Source: AP-15 sp963755435 (GTDB lineage Bacteria > Pseudomonadota > Alphaproteobacteria > ATCC43930 > CGMCC-115725). From it: a stretch of 64,000 bases of DNA. Shown in pieces: positions 1 to 8,851 of the stretch. The notes beneath the pieces are model-generated. The model worked only from the letters and a program-made list of their open reading frames with translations, searched no databases and had not been told where the DNA came from. Where the stretch lies: NCBI GenBank assembly GCA_963755435.1, contig CAVWJX010000009.1, positions 124,001 to 188,000 on the forward strand, given 5' to 3'. How positions within the stretch are numbered: the first letter of the stretch is position 1; every line of letters starts with the position of its first letter. The position numbers were made by a program, and so were the translations under genes.

Positions 1-576
1 CCGACGACAGAAGCGCCGGAGTGAAATGCGAGATATTGCAAAGCGGCAACAGTCGAGCGATCGCCTCTGGCGAGCTTCGCCGGTGTCCCTGGCATTACTC
101 GATCCGAGACACTCGCCCAAGCAATAATGTCGACGTCATGCAACGCAGCCAGCCGGGCAAATTGCCAATACGTATCATCGTAGCAAATCAGCATGGTGAG
201 GCGCCCGAGTCTCGGTATCAAACACCGGAAACCCGACATTGCCGACCGAAGTCCAGCGCTGGTTCTGCGGATTTAGGCCGTGCTTGCGATACTTGCCGAT
301 GTACCCATCGGGTCCGATCAGCGCAGCGGTGTTGTAACCAAGTCCGCTTGCAGGATCGATCTCGGCAATGCCCACAATGACGTAAATGTGATAAGCGCGG
401 GTGATCCTTTCGATCGACGCGGTGGTCTTGCCCGGCACGGTATCGAGAAACCGCCTCACCATCTCGAAATTATCGAAGATATAGCTGACCCGCCACAACG
501 CCCCTACGGAGAAAAGTGCAGTGTCCGCTTGCTTCTCTGCAGACTTAAAGCGCTTTCTCCGCGCCGGTATCGGCAC
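1..576 (-). pseudogene. Nitrilase-family hydrolase, frameshifted and cut by the window edge
   Basis: Read leftwards from about position 500, the translation matches the carbon-nitrogen hydrolase (nitrilase/amidase) family: VPGKTTASIERI, then IYVIVGIAEID, YNTAALIGPDGYIGKYRK (with the family's catalytic Lys region) and, in another frame, LTMLICYDDTYW with the nucleophilic Cys. The frame changes near position 205, between FDTE and GRLTMLICYDD, so the gene is broken by a one-base shift. The first ~35 codons (about 470-576) do not resemble the normal N-terminus, so the catalytic Glu region appears to be lost. The C-terminal part runs off the left edge. The family role, hydrolysis of nitriles or amides, is known; the substrate cannot be told. 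Confidence 0.72.
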
Positions 577-1102
577 AGCGAAAGCCAGAGTGCAACGGAA
601 AACAATTATCTCATCCGGGCGCAGCTATCCCCGAGACGGCATTACAACCCTGCGCTGGCCTGTCGATGGATCGGACGAGGTCCGGAAGGGGGCATTAAGC
701 GCCCGAATTCGTCGCCCGGCCGGAGCGGCCGCTTAGGGTCGACTCCGGCGGTTCGACCAGGATGCTGCGAACGAGCGGAAGCGGCGCGGAGCTGCCCGGC
801 GCGGGTTGCGCGCCAAAGGATATGGGGCGGCCCACGGGGCGGCCTGCGGCAGGCGGACAAGGCCGTTCTCGATCGTCGCGGTCGGCGCAGGCATGCGCAT
901 CCCTTGTGGCCCTGAGGCCGGTAACGGGGACGGCGGCCATTGAAGCGGCGTGATGTCGCGACGCAAATTCCGGCTGTATAACGATCGGCGAGAAACAGCT
1001 CGTCATGGGAGGGACCCCCACTTCGGCTCTTGGGGCCCGCGCTCGGCAGGGCGGGTGGGACGGGTTACGAAAAGGCCCGGAGGGGCCGGTGCGAGACAGC
1101 CG
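577..1102. other. Intergenic stretch, nothing recognised
   Basis: About 525 bases between the broken nitrilase and the exporter. All reading frames give low-complexity Arg/Pro/Gly-rich products typical of chance frames in GC-rich DNA. I see no convincing gene, repeat or RNA. It may hold the exporter promoter. Confidence 0.4.
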
Positions 1103-2683
1103 ATGCTTAGCCGTGGACAGCCTGAGGACGGCCCCGCGCCGCGCGGACCGGAGGCGGCGGCGAGGGGCCTCTTCGGCGCTGCGGCGTTCAACCGCCCAGC
1201 GCTGACCGCTTCGATCATCCTCGCCGTCATCATGCAGGGGGTCGACAACTCGATCGCCAATGTCGCGCTGCCGCATATCCAGGGCAGCTTATCGGCGTCG
1301 CAGGACCAGGCCGCCTGGGTGCTGACCTCCTATATCGTGACCGCCGCGATCACGATGCCGTTGGCGGGCTGGTTGGCGACCCGGTTCGGCATCAGACCCG
1401 TCTTCCTGATCTCGATCGGCGGTTTCACCCTCGCCTCGGCATTATGCGGCAGCGCCACCAGCCTGACGGAGCTCGTTCTCTATCGCGGCTTGCAGGGCGT
1501 CTGCGGCGCCGGCCTCGTGCCGCTGGCGCAGTCGGTATTGTTTCAGATCAACCCGCCCGAGCGCCACGGCCAGGCGATGGCGGTGTTCGGCACCGGGTCG
1601 ATGGTGGGCCCGATCATGGGGCCGACCCTCGGCGGCTGGCTAACCGATCAGTACAATTGGCGCTGGGTGTTCTATATCAATGTGCCGGTCGGCCTCTTCG
1701 CCACGATCGGCATCCTCGTCTTCCTTCGCGAATCCCGTCACGCCCATCGCGAGCCTTTCGACTTCTTCGGTTTCGCGGTGCTCAGCCTCGGGATCGGCGC
1801 CTTGCAGATGATGCTCGACCGCGGCGAACTGAAAGACTGGTTCTCCTCGACCGAGATCTGGATCGAGGCGGCGCTGTCCGGGATCGGCTTTTATCTGATG
1901 GCCGTGCACACGGCGACCGCCGGCGACCGCTCGTTTCTCAATCGCGAGCTGTTGCGGAACCGGACCTATGTCGCCGGCACGCTGATGATGTTCCTGGTCG
2001 GCGTCATCCTGAGCGCCACCTCGGCCTTGCTGCCGACGATGATGCAGACGCTGATGGATTATCCAGTGTTCACGACCGGGCTGGCGATGACCCCGCGCGG
2101 CTTTGGCACGATCATCGCGATGTTTCTGGTTGGGCGCCTCGTCGACCGCGTCGATCTGCGGCTGATCATCCTCTTCGGCCTCGCCCTGATGCTGGTGTCG
2201 CTGCGGCAGATGATCGGTTTCTCGCTGACGATGAGCCAGTATCCGATCCTCCTGTCCGGCTTTTTGCAGGGCCTTGGGCTCGGCTGCACCGCCGTGCCGC
2301 TCAATATGATCGCGCTGTCGAACCTGCCGCGCTCGATTATGACCCAAGGGACGGCGTTGCGCAGCCTGATGCGCAATCTCGGCGGCTCGATCGGCATTTC
2401 AATCCTCGAGGCGCAACTGGCCGAGAATACGCAGACCGTGCATTCGCGGCTGATCGAGCAATTGCGGCCCGGCAACCCATTGACCCATGCACCCTATATG
2501 CCGGCACCGTACAGTCTGACGAGCCCGACAGGGATCGCGGCACTCGGCGCGGAGGTGACGCGGCAGGCGGCGATGGTCGCCTATATCGACGATTTCTTGC
2601 TGATGACCATCGTCGTGCTCGCCTGCCTGCCGCTGCTCTTGCTGGTGCGGATGCCGGCGCGCCGGGCCGCCGCGGTGGAGTGA
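1103..2683 (+). CDS. DHA2-type MFS multidrug exporter (EmrB-like)
   Basis: A 526-residue inner-membrane protein of the 14-helix drug:H+ antiporter family. It carries the family signatures MQGVDNSIANVALPHI in the first helix, AAWVLTSYIVTAAITMPLAGWL, the loop GWLATRFGIRP, and GPTLGGWLTDQYNWRWVFYINVP in the helix-5 motif C region. The expected role is proton-driven efflux of hydrophobic compounds. The frame stays open upstream to 950, but that part is Arg/Gly-rich and unlike the family, so the ATG at 1103 is preferred; no strong ribosome-binding site is visible there. No HlyD/EmrA partner lies beside it, unlike the second DHA2 pump at 23.2-24.8 kb. A MarR- or TetR-type regulator is also absent. 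Confidence 0.88.
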   Translation: MLSRGQPEDGPAPRGPEAAARGLFGAAAFNRPALTASIILAVIMQGVDNSIANVALPHIQGSLSASQDQAAWVLTSYIVTAAITMPLAGWLATRFGIRPVFLISIGGFTLASALCGSATSLTELVLYRGLQGVCGAGLVPLAQSVLFQINPPERHGQAMAVFGTGSMVGPIMGPTLGGWLTDQYNWRWVFYINVPVGLFATIGILVFLRESRHAHREPFDFFGFAVLSLGIGALQMMLDRGELKDWFSSTEIWIEAALSGIGFYLMAVHTATAGDRSFLNRELLRNRTYVAGTLMMFLVGVILSATSALLPTMMQTLMDYPVFTTGLAMTPRGFGTIIAMFLVGRLVDRVDLRLIILFGLALMLVSLRQMIGFSLTMSQYPILLSGFLQGLGLGCTAVPLNMIALSNLPRSIMTQGTALRSLMRNLGGSIGISILEAQLAENTQTVHSRLIEQLRPGNPLTHAPYMPAPYSLTSPTGIAALGAEVTRQAAMVAYIDDFLLMTIVVLACLPLLLLVRMPARRAAAVE

Positions 2684-3129
2684 GCCCCGGGGTCTTCGTT
2701 GACGCCTGGACGGGCAAGGCTTCTCGCACTCGCGGATCTCTTCGGGCCGCCACTTCCTCGGGTGGCAATCATCGCTCTCCCGGCTCATGGGCGCACCGGC
2801 GTCGGCGGCCCCCAATTCGGATCTGAGCGAGCCCGCAATGTCGCCGTCGGTCAGCCCGCCGCGATCGAGGCGGAGCCAACGCCCTGCCCGATGAAGCCTT
2901 CCGCGAGACGAAGCGGCCGCTGCTGGTGCTCTGCGCGACGAGGCCGGTGATCGCTACCGCACGCTCCTGGCCGATTCTATCTCTGCGCGATCTCGAGCGA
3001 GCAACAACTGCCGGCCGATCCCGCCGGCGTTGCTCCCGACGCCGGGCGATCGAGCGCCGCGAAGCAATGTGCGCCGACCTTTCACCGACCCTTGCTTCGG
3101 CGAAGGCCCTTGCGCACCAGGCCTGCGAT

Positions 3130-3210
3130 CGTCCGATTAAGCAAAACGAAGCGCCCATGCTTCAGCCGCTTGGCGAACAGGCGCAGCCCGTCGCCGTCCC
3201 ACCACAGGAT
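3130..3210 (-). pseudogene. IS66 family Orf2 (TnpB) fragment
   Basis: About 27 codons read ILWWDGDGLRLFAKRLKHGR, which is the hallmark core of the IS66 accessory protein TnpB (usual form: WWDG.G...FAKRLE.GRF). The flanks are out of frame or degenerate, and the rest of the element is missing. It is a relic with no function. Confidence 0.55.
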
Positions 3211-3352
3211 CTCACCAGATCGCCACACTGCACGTCAAAGAAACTCTCCCACCATCCACCGCCCGGAGGGACTGTTGACGGCTTCAGCCGACCTGCTTCT
3301 CGAAGCCCTCAGCAAACAAAACAATGCGATACCGGCCGAGCGCGAGGTCTGT

Positions 3353-3413
3353 GATGCTTCCCAAGATCACGCCTGAACATCTCGGCCGCTGCGCGGTGGT
3401 CTATGCGCGGCAA
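3353..3413 (+). pseudogene. Serine recombinase N-terminal relic
   Basis: Twenty codons beginning MLPKITPEHLGRCAVVYARQ match the extreme N-terminus of large serine recombinases, where the usual form is ...HL.R.AVVYVRQS. The catalytic Ser that normally follows is missing and the similarity ends at once. Probably a leftover of a mobile element. Confidence 0.4.
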
Positions 3414-3743
3414 CGCGGAAGATTTGCGCTTCAGGGCCGGCGTGATGGTCTCGACGGGCGGATGGTCAATCTTGACCGATCGCCGCGTCAAGATGTAACG
3501 CGCTCAAACCGTTGCCCGATGACCGCGCGCTCGATAAATTCCGCTGGCTTAGCGGGAAGGGGCGTCTGCTACCCTGGCATCTTCTGGCCCGGCATTAGAG
3601 AACGCTGGGCACCCGCTTCGCCCGGGAGGGTGGGCGCACCGGACCTTCAAGGCATCCCCGGGAATTGTCGATCTCTCGCGCGATGCACGTTCCGGCATAA
3701 CACCCAGTCGTGTGGCGGCACGGGCCGCCGAGGGAGGAAGCGA

Positions 3744-5024
3744 ATGACTAGCCCGCATGATCAATCGATTGCCGCAACAAAGCGGTCCATCACCCGTCGC
3801 ACCGTGCTGGCTTCGTCGGCCGCGGCCGGCGTGGTCACCATGGTCAGCCCGCCGATCATCACGGCGCTGGGCGAGACCCCAGTCAAGATCGGTTGGGTCG
3901 ACCCGTTCACCGGAACCTACGCCGCGCTCGGCACGTCGCAGCTCAACGGCGCCAAGATGGCGATGGCCCAGGTCAACAAGAAGGGCGGTATCCTCGGCCG
4001 CGAGATCCAAATCCTGCCCGAGGACAACGCCGCGAACGTCGGTCAGGCGACCGAGAAGGTCAACAAACTCATCGACCAGGAGAAGGTCGACTTCATTTGC
4101 GGCTCGGTGTCGTCCGCCGTGGCGCTCGCCGAAAGCCATGCCGCCAACCTCAAGGGCGTGCTCTACATCGCCACGGGCGGCCATGTCGACACAGTGACCG
4201 GCAAGGATTGCCACTGGAATACATTCAAGATCTGCTCCGACACGTGGATGCTGGCCCAGGCGCTGTGCGCCATCCTGCTGAAGAAGTTCGGCAAGAAGTG
4301 GTATTTCTGCACTCCCGATTATGCCTGGGGACACTTCCTCTACGCCGGGTTCTCCGAGATCCTAAAGAAGGCCGGCGGCACCGTGCTCGGCAATGCGCTG
4401 ATGCCGCTGGGCGCCACCGATTTCAGTGCGCCTCTGATCAAGGTACAGCAGGCGAAGCCGGACGTATTCATCGTCTTGCAGGGCGGCGACGACTTCGTCA
4501 ACCTGATGAAGCAGGCGACCCAGTTCGGCATGACTAAGAACATGACCTTCGGCTATGGGCTGGTGGAGCTTGAGCCGCTGGCCGCGCTGCCGCCGGAGGC
4601 GCGGATCGGCTGGGGCGTCATGGAGTGGTGGTGGGACCAGCCCAAGCAGCCCGGCGTCCAGCAGTTCGTGGCTGACTACCGCAAGCTCTACAGCGGTTCG
4701 CAGAGCACCCCGAGCGCGCGGAGCTGGTTCGGCTATGTCGCGGTACACAGCCTCGCGTTGGCGGCGGCCAAGGCGAAAAGCATCAACGCGGTCAAAATGG
4801 CGCATGCCATGGAAGGGCTGCACCTGCCCCCCGACGTCGCCTTGGAACCCGACAACCCCTATTACCGGGCCGGGGATCACCAATGCCTGATCACCCAATT
4901 CGTCGGCGAGGTGAATTCGACGGGCAAATATCCGGACCTGTTCACCGTGCATGACGAGATCGGCGGTGCAGGTCTGGCTAGGACCCCGGCGGAAAAAGAG
5001 TGCAAACTCGACTATCCGGCTTGA
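3744..5024 (+). CDS. ABC importer periplasmic substrate-binding protein, LivK/amide-binding type
   Basis: A 426-residue periplasmic binding protein of the branched-chain amino acid/amide (Peripla_BP_6) family. The start at 3744 has a good ribosome-binding site (GAGGGAGGAAG) upstream. The N-terminus carries a twin-arginine-like export signal, SITRRTVLASSAAAGVV (residues ~16-32), then the mature domain KIGWVDPFTGTYAALG, LPEDNAANVGQATEKVNKLI and a long two-lobe fold. It is the first gene of a five-gene importer set; the permease genes follow after 182 bases. The length and motifs resemble urea/short-chain-amide and aromatic-compound binders as much as leucine binders, so the ligand is open. Confidence 0.9.
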   Translation: MTSPHDQSIAATKRSITRRTVLASSAAAGVVTMVSPPIITALGETPVKIGWVDPFTGTYAALGTSQLNGAKMAMAQVNKKGGILGREIQILPEDNAANVGQATEKVNKLIDQEKVDFICGSVSSAVALAESHAANLKGVLYIATGGHVDTVTGKDCHWNTFKICSDTWMLAQALCAILLKKFGKKWYFCTPDYAWGHFLYAGFSEILKKAGGTVLGNALMPLGATDFSAPLIKVQQAKPDVFIVLQGGDDFVNLMKQATQFGMTKNMTFGYGLVELEPLAALPPEARIGWGVMEWWWDQPKQPGVQQFVADYRKLYSGSQSTPSARSWFGYVAVHSLALAAAKAKSINAVKMAHAMEGLHLPPDVALEPDNPYYRAGDHQCLITQFVGEVNSTGKYPDLFTVHDEIGGAGLARTPAEKECKLDYPA

Positions 5025-5206
5025 CGGCGAGCGGCCGCATGCGTGGACGGGGCGGCCGCTCTTCTACCCCGAAAGCGGTCGGTCCGCGGCAATGCGCGAC
5101 CGGCATCCTGACCGGGCTTCAGCCCTCCGGGATGCCGGTCGTCTATTCGCCCGCCCGACCGCTGGCGGCGACGGGACGGGTGGCCGTCTCCTTATGACAG
5201 GAACGG

Positions 5207-6082
5207 ATGCACATGGAGCTTCTGCTGTTCGACGGGTTCAACGGCCTGATCCAGGGCGCGTTCTACGCCTTGATGGCATTAGGCCTATCGTTGATCATCA
5301 GCCTCAACTCGGTGATCAATTTTGCCCATGGCGGCTTCATGGTCATCGGCGCCTATTTGGCGTTTACCTTGGAGCCCTATATCGGCTTCTGGGGTGCCCT
5401 GGTGGTGGCGCCGATCCTTGCCGGGATACTCGGCATCGGCGTCGAGCGCGCGTTCATCCGCTATCTGTATCGGCGTCCCGATCCGGTCTATAGCCTGCTG
5501 CTGACCTTTGGACTCGCCCTGGTCATCGAGAATGCGGTGCGCTCGATATGGGGCGCGCAGGGCGTACCCTTCGTGAGCCCCGCCGCACTAAGCTCGCCGG
5601 TCAGCTCGACCTATTTCTTCCTGACCGGATACCGGCTCTTCGTCATCGCGGCGATCACTTTAGCAGCCGGGGCGCTCTTCGCGTTTCTTCGTCTGTCGCG
5701 CTTCGGCATCCGGATTCGCGCCGGGATCCTCGACCTGGAGACGGTCTCGGCGCTCGGCGTCAACGTCTATCTACTGCGCACCCTCAATTTCGCGATCGGC
5801 ATCATGCTCGCCGGCTTCGCTGGAGTTCTCGCGGCGGGCGTCCTGCAGCTCGTGCCGACGATGGGCAACGACGTCATCATGGCGACCTTTGTCGCCATCG
5901 TCATCGGCGGCCTCGGCAGCCTGTTCGGCAGCGTGCTGGGAGGCCTCTTGATCGGCCTCGCCGCCGGGGTGACGAGCGCCTATTACCCGGTCGCGAGCGA
6001 TGTGGTGATCTACATCATGATGGCGGCGGTTCTGATCGTGCGGCCGCGCGGCCTCTTGGGCCAGGAGGGGATGTTCGAATGA
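5207..6082 (+). CDS. livH: ABC importer permease, LivH family
   Basis: A 291-residue inner-membrane permease. Family signatures are GLIQGAFYALMALGLSLI near the N-terminus, SVINFAHGGFMVIGAYLAF, and the coupling-loop region AFAGVLAAGVL followed by FVAIVIGGLGSLFGSVLGG. Together with the next gene it should form the membrane channel for the substrate delivered by the binding protein at 3744. ATG at 5207 follows AGGAACG; a second ATG six bases later is possible. Its stop overlaps the next start (ATGA), implying translational coupling. The substrate is not determined. Confidence 0.92.
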   Translation: MHMELLLFDGFNGLIQGAFYALMALGLSLIISLNSVINFAHGGFMVIGAYLAFTLEPYIGFWGALVVAPILAGILGIGVERAFIRYLYRRPDPVYSLLLTFGLALVIENAVRSIWGAQGVPFVSPAALSSPVSSTYFFLTGYRLFVIAAITLAAGALFAFLRLSRFGIRIRAGILDLETVSALGVNVYLLRTLNFAIGIMLAGFAGVLAAGVLQLVPTMGNDVIMATFVAIVIGGLGSLFGSVLGGLLIGLAAGVTSAYYPVASDVVIYIMMAAVLIVRPRGLLGQEGMFE

Positions 6083-7023
6083 GCCGGCGGGTCTACGTCA
6101 ACGCGGCCGTTTGGCTCGCACTCCTGAGCGCGGCATGGTGGTTGCCGCTGATCGGCGGCTACATGGCGCTCGCCTCGCGCGTCCTAATCTACGCACTCGG
6201 CGGCATGGCGCTCAACCTGCTGCTCGGCTTTACCGGGGCCATGTCGTTCGGGCAGGCGGCGTATTTCGGGCTCGGCGGCTATGGCACCGGCTTGGCCCTG
6301 ACGTATCTGACCAGCAGCAACGTGGTTTCGGTCATCGCCGGCACGGTCCTCGGCGGCGTCGCGGCGTTCGCCATCGGCCCGCTGGTCATGCGCAAGCGCG
6401 GCATTTATTTCGCGATGATCACGGTCGCGATCGGCCAGATCTTCTATTTTATCGCCGAACGGTGGAACAGCTTTACCGGCGGAGAGGACGGCCTGTCCGG
6501 CTTCTCGCGCCAGCCGCTGCATTTCGGCAGTCTGGTCATCCCGCTGACCGCGGTGCCGTTCTATTATTTCGTGCTGTTCTTCTTCGCGATCGGCGCCGGG
6601 GTCATGGCCCTGCTGCTGCACGCCCCGCTGGGCCATACCTTCGTCGCCATCCGCGAGAACCGCCGGCGCGCGCAGTTTCTCGGCATCCGCGTCGAACGGT
6701 ACGTCTGGGCGTCCTTCGCCCTCGCCGGCGTTCTTGCCGGCCTGGCTGGGGCCTTGAACGCGCTGCAGAACAACTTCATCTCGCCGGCCAATCTCTACTG
6801 GGTCGAATCCGGCAATTTCGTGATCATTGCGGTTCTCGGCGGCATGCGTAGCTTCTGGGGGCCGCTCGTCGGCGCGATCATCTTCATCGGCATCCAGGAC
6901 TACGTGAGCAGTTACTTCCCGCACAACTGGCAGATTTTTATCGGGGCGCTGTTCATGGGGGCCGTCCTGTTCTTCCCGAGCGGCATTCTCGGGATCATCC
7001 GCCAACGGACCAAAGCGGCATGA
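6079..7023 (+). CDS. livM: ABC importer permease, LivM family
   Basis: A 314-residue inner-membrane permease. It shows the LivM pattern: YALGGMALNLLLGFTGAMS then FGQAAYFGLGGYG near residues 40-70, and later AIRENRRRAQFLGIRV with the EAA-like loop that contacts the ATPases, and VIIAVLGGMRSFWGPLVGA near the C-terminus. It overlaps livH upstream and livG downstream by 4 bases (ATGA at both ends), so the permease/ATPase module is likely made in fixed ratios. Confidence 0.92.
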   Translation: MSRRVYVNAAVWLALLSAAWWLPLIGGYMALASRVLIYALGGMALNLLLGFTGAMSFGQAAYFGLGGYGTGLALTYLTSSNVVSVIAGTVLGGVAAFAIGPLVMRKRGIYFAMITVAIGQIFYFIAERWNSFTGGEDGLSGFSRQPLHFGSLVIPLTAVPFYYFVLFFFAIGAGVMALLLHAPLGHTFVAIRENRRRAQFLGIRVERYVWASFALAGVLAGLAGALNALQNNFISPANLYWVESGNFVIIAVLGGMRSFWGPLVGAIIFIGIQDYVSSYFPHNWQIFIGALFMGAVLFFPSGILGIIRQRTKAA

Positions 7024-7769
7024 GCCTCTTGCGTCTGACCAATATATCGCGCGTTTTCGGCAAGGTCGTCGCGTTGCAAGACGTCGACCTTGAGATGAAC
7101 GACGGCGGGCTCTATGCGGTGATCGGCCCGAACGGCGCCGGGAAGACGACGCTGTTCAACCTGATCAGCGGTTTCTTCCCGGCGTCGAGCGGCGAGATCT
7201 GGTTCGATGGGAAGCAGATCAGCCGGCTCAGCGCCACGCGCCGGGTGGCGCTCGGCTTGGTGCGCACGTTCCAGATTACTGAGATATTTCATGAGCTATC
7301 GGTGTTCGAGAATGTCCGCATCGGGGTCGAGGCCGAGGCGAATTGCAGTTCCCGCCCGTGGCCAAGCCCGGGGCTCATCCGGCGGATCAACGCCCGGGTC
7401 GACGAACTCCTCGACACGACCGGCCTCACCGCCCAGGCCGGCCGCACCGTCAGCGAGCTGGCCCACGGCGACCAGCGCGTCGTCGAGATGACGATGGCGT
7501 TGAGCCGCAAGCCCAAATTGCTGCTGCTCGACGAGCCGACCGCTGGCATGGGCCGGTCGGAGACCGAGCACATGGTCAAACTGATCCGCGACCTGCATGT
7601 GCAGCAGAATTTGAGCATCCTGTTTATCGAGCACGACATGGATCTGGTCTTCGGCATCGCCGACCGGATCACGGTGCTCAATTACGGCAAGGTTCTCGCG
7701 ACCGGAACACCGCGGGAGATCACGGCCGATCCGCTGGTACAGGCGGCCTATCTAGGGGATGCCGCGTGA
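7020..7769 (+). CDS. livG: ABC importer ATPase, LivG family
   Basis: A 249-residue cytoplasmic ATPase. Walker A is GPNGAGKTTLFN (about residue 38), the signature region is VSELAHGDQRVVEM rather than a plain LSGGQ, as usual in LivG, and Walker B is LLLLDEPTAGM. The C-terminal stretch with VLNYGKVLATGTP is also family-typical. It pairs with LivF to energise the LivHM channel. ATGA overlap with livM and GTGA overlap with livF. Confidence 0.93.
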   Translation: MSLLRLTNISRVFGKVVALQDVDLEMNDGGLYAVIGPNGAGKTTLFNLISGFFPASSGEIWFDGKQISRLSATRRVALGLVRTFQITEIFHELSVFENVRIGVEAEANCSSRPWPSPGLIRRINARVDELLDTTGLTAQAGRTVSELAHGDQRVVEMTMALSRKPKLLLLDEPTAGMGRSETEHMVKLIRDLHVQQNLSILFIEHDMDLVFGIADRITVLNYGKVLATGTPREITADPLVQAAYLGDAA

Positions 7770-8482
7770 GCGCGATCGTTCTGAAAATCGAAAACCTGCA
7801 CACGTTTTACGGCAAGAGCCACATTTTGCAGGGCATTTCGATGGAGGTTGGGGAGGGCGAGATCGTCACCCTGCTCGGTCGCAACGGGGCCGGCAAGACC
7901 ACCACCCTGCGCAGCGTGAACGGGCTGACCCCGGCGCGCGAGGGTCGGATCGACATCTTCGGCAACGACACCACGCGATGGCCGGCCTACCGGATCGCGC
8001 GGCTCGGCGTCGGCTACGTACCGGAAGGGCGGCGGATTTTCCCCAACCTCACGGTGCTGGAAAACCTCGCCGTCCCGATGACCCGCCCCGGCTACTGGAC
8101 GGTCGAGCGGGTTTTCGAGCTGTTTCCGAATTTGGAGGCGCGGCGCGATAGCTGGGGGCGGCAGCTCTCGGGCGGCGAGCAGGAAATGCTGGCGATCGCG
8201 CGGGCGCTGCTGGTCAACCCCAAGCTGCTCTTGCTCGACGAACCGTCGCAGGGGCTGGCCCCGCTGCTCGTACGCGAGGTGTTTCGCGTCGTCTCATCGA
8301 TGCGCGCCCAGGGGATCTCGATCCTGCTGGTCGAGCAGAATGCGCGGTTCGGCCTCGAAGTGGCGGACCGCGCTTATGTCTTGAGCGAGGGCCGGATGGT
8401 CCATTCGGGCTCGGCCCGCGAGCTGGCTCGAGATGAGACCCGCGTGCGCGCCCTCGCCGGCGTCGGCGCCTCCGCCGGCTGA
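7766..8482 (+). CDS. livF: ABC importer ATPase, LivF family
   Basis: A 238-residue ATPase that starts with GTG at 7766 inside the end of livG (GTGA overlap). Motifs: Walker A GRNGAGKTTTLR, Q-loop region, signature LSGGEQEMLAIARAL, Walker B LLLLDEPSQGL, and ILLVEQN before the H-loop region. YVPEGRRIFPNLTVLENL is the LivF-specific segment. It is the last gene of the importer operon. A longer upstream reading in the same frame is shadow sequence of livG and is not family-like. Confidence 0.93.
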   Translation: MSAIVLKIENLHTFYGKSHILQGISMEVGEGEIVTLLGRNGAGKTTTLRSVNGLTPAREGRIDIFGNDTTRWPAYRIARLGVGYVPEGRRIFPNLTVLENLAVPMTRPGYWTVERVFELFPNLEARRDSWGRQLSGGEQEMLAIARALLVNPKLLLLDEPSQGLAPLLVREVFRVVSSMRAQGISILLVEQNARFGLEVADRAYVLSEGRMVHSGSARELARDETRVRALAGVGASAG

Positions 8483-8851
8483 GCGACATTTGCGGTCATA
8501 TCGAACCGTCATTCTCGCTATATCAAACGCGGCGCCGATCGCTGATTTGTGCGGGTGAAGGGACGTATATTAAAGCCCCACTCCGCTGCCGGAAGCAGAT
8601 TTTGAGTCGGCCGCGCATAATTTTAACTTCGTGACGTCGCTGCGCGAACGGCTGGAATCGGCGCAGAGGAGGCTACCGGGGCCGCGGACCCGGAATCCCG
8701 TTCCCACCCTTCGATGACGTCCAGGCTTGCGGGGGCCTATGTCCGGAGGGGGTCCCGGAAGCCCGAGGCTCGTTGCGCACATCGGAGAATTGCTAGGCCG
8801 GCATCCCAGCGGCGCCGCCGTGCCGATCTGGCGATGCCTCCGCTATCTCGA
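8483..8851. other. Intergenic stretch between convergent genes, nothing recognised
   Basis: About 370 bases between the end of livF and the end of the molybdopterin oxidoreductase. It includes a short AT-richer part near 8560-8630. I see no gene, and no clear hairpin with a T-tract. Confidence 0.4.

Larger units (their letters stand above)
2684..3743. other. Gene-poor junk region with transposon relics
   Basis: About 1 kb between the exporter and the ABC importer with no intact gene. Two short relics are recognisable inside it and listed separately: a piece of an IS66 Orf2 protein on the minus strand and the first residues of a serine recombinase on the plus strand. The rest gives no recognisable protein. 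An open frame leading into the importer gene from 3324 is not family-like and is regarded as chance. Confidence 0.5.

Noticed and set aside
3324..3743. In-frame upstream extension of the ABC binding protein
   Set aside because: The 140 extra codons are not family-like and the Tat-type signal and ribosome-binding site point to the ATG at 3744.
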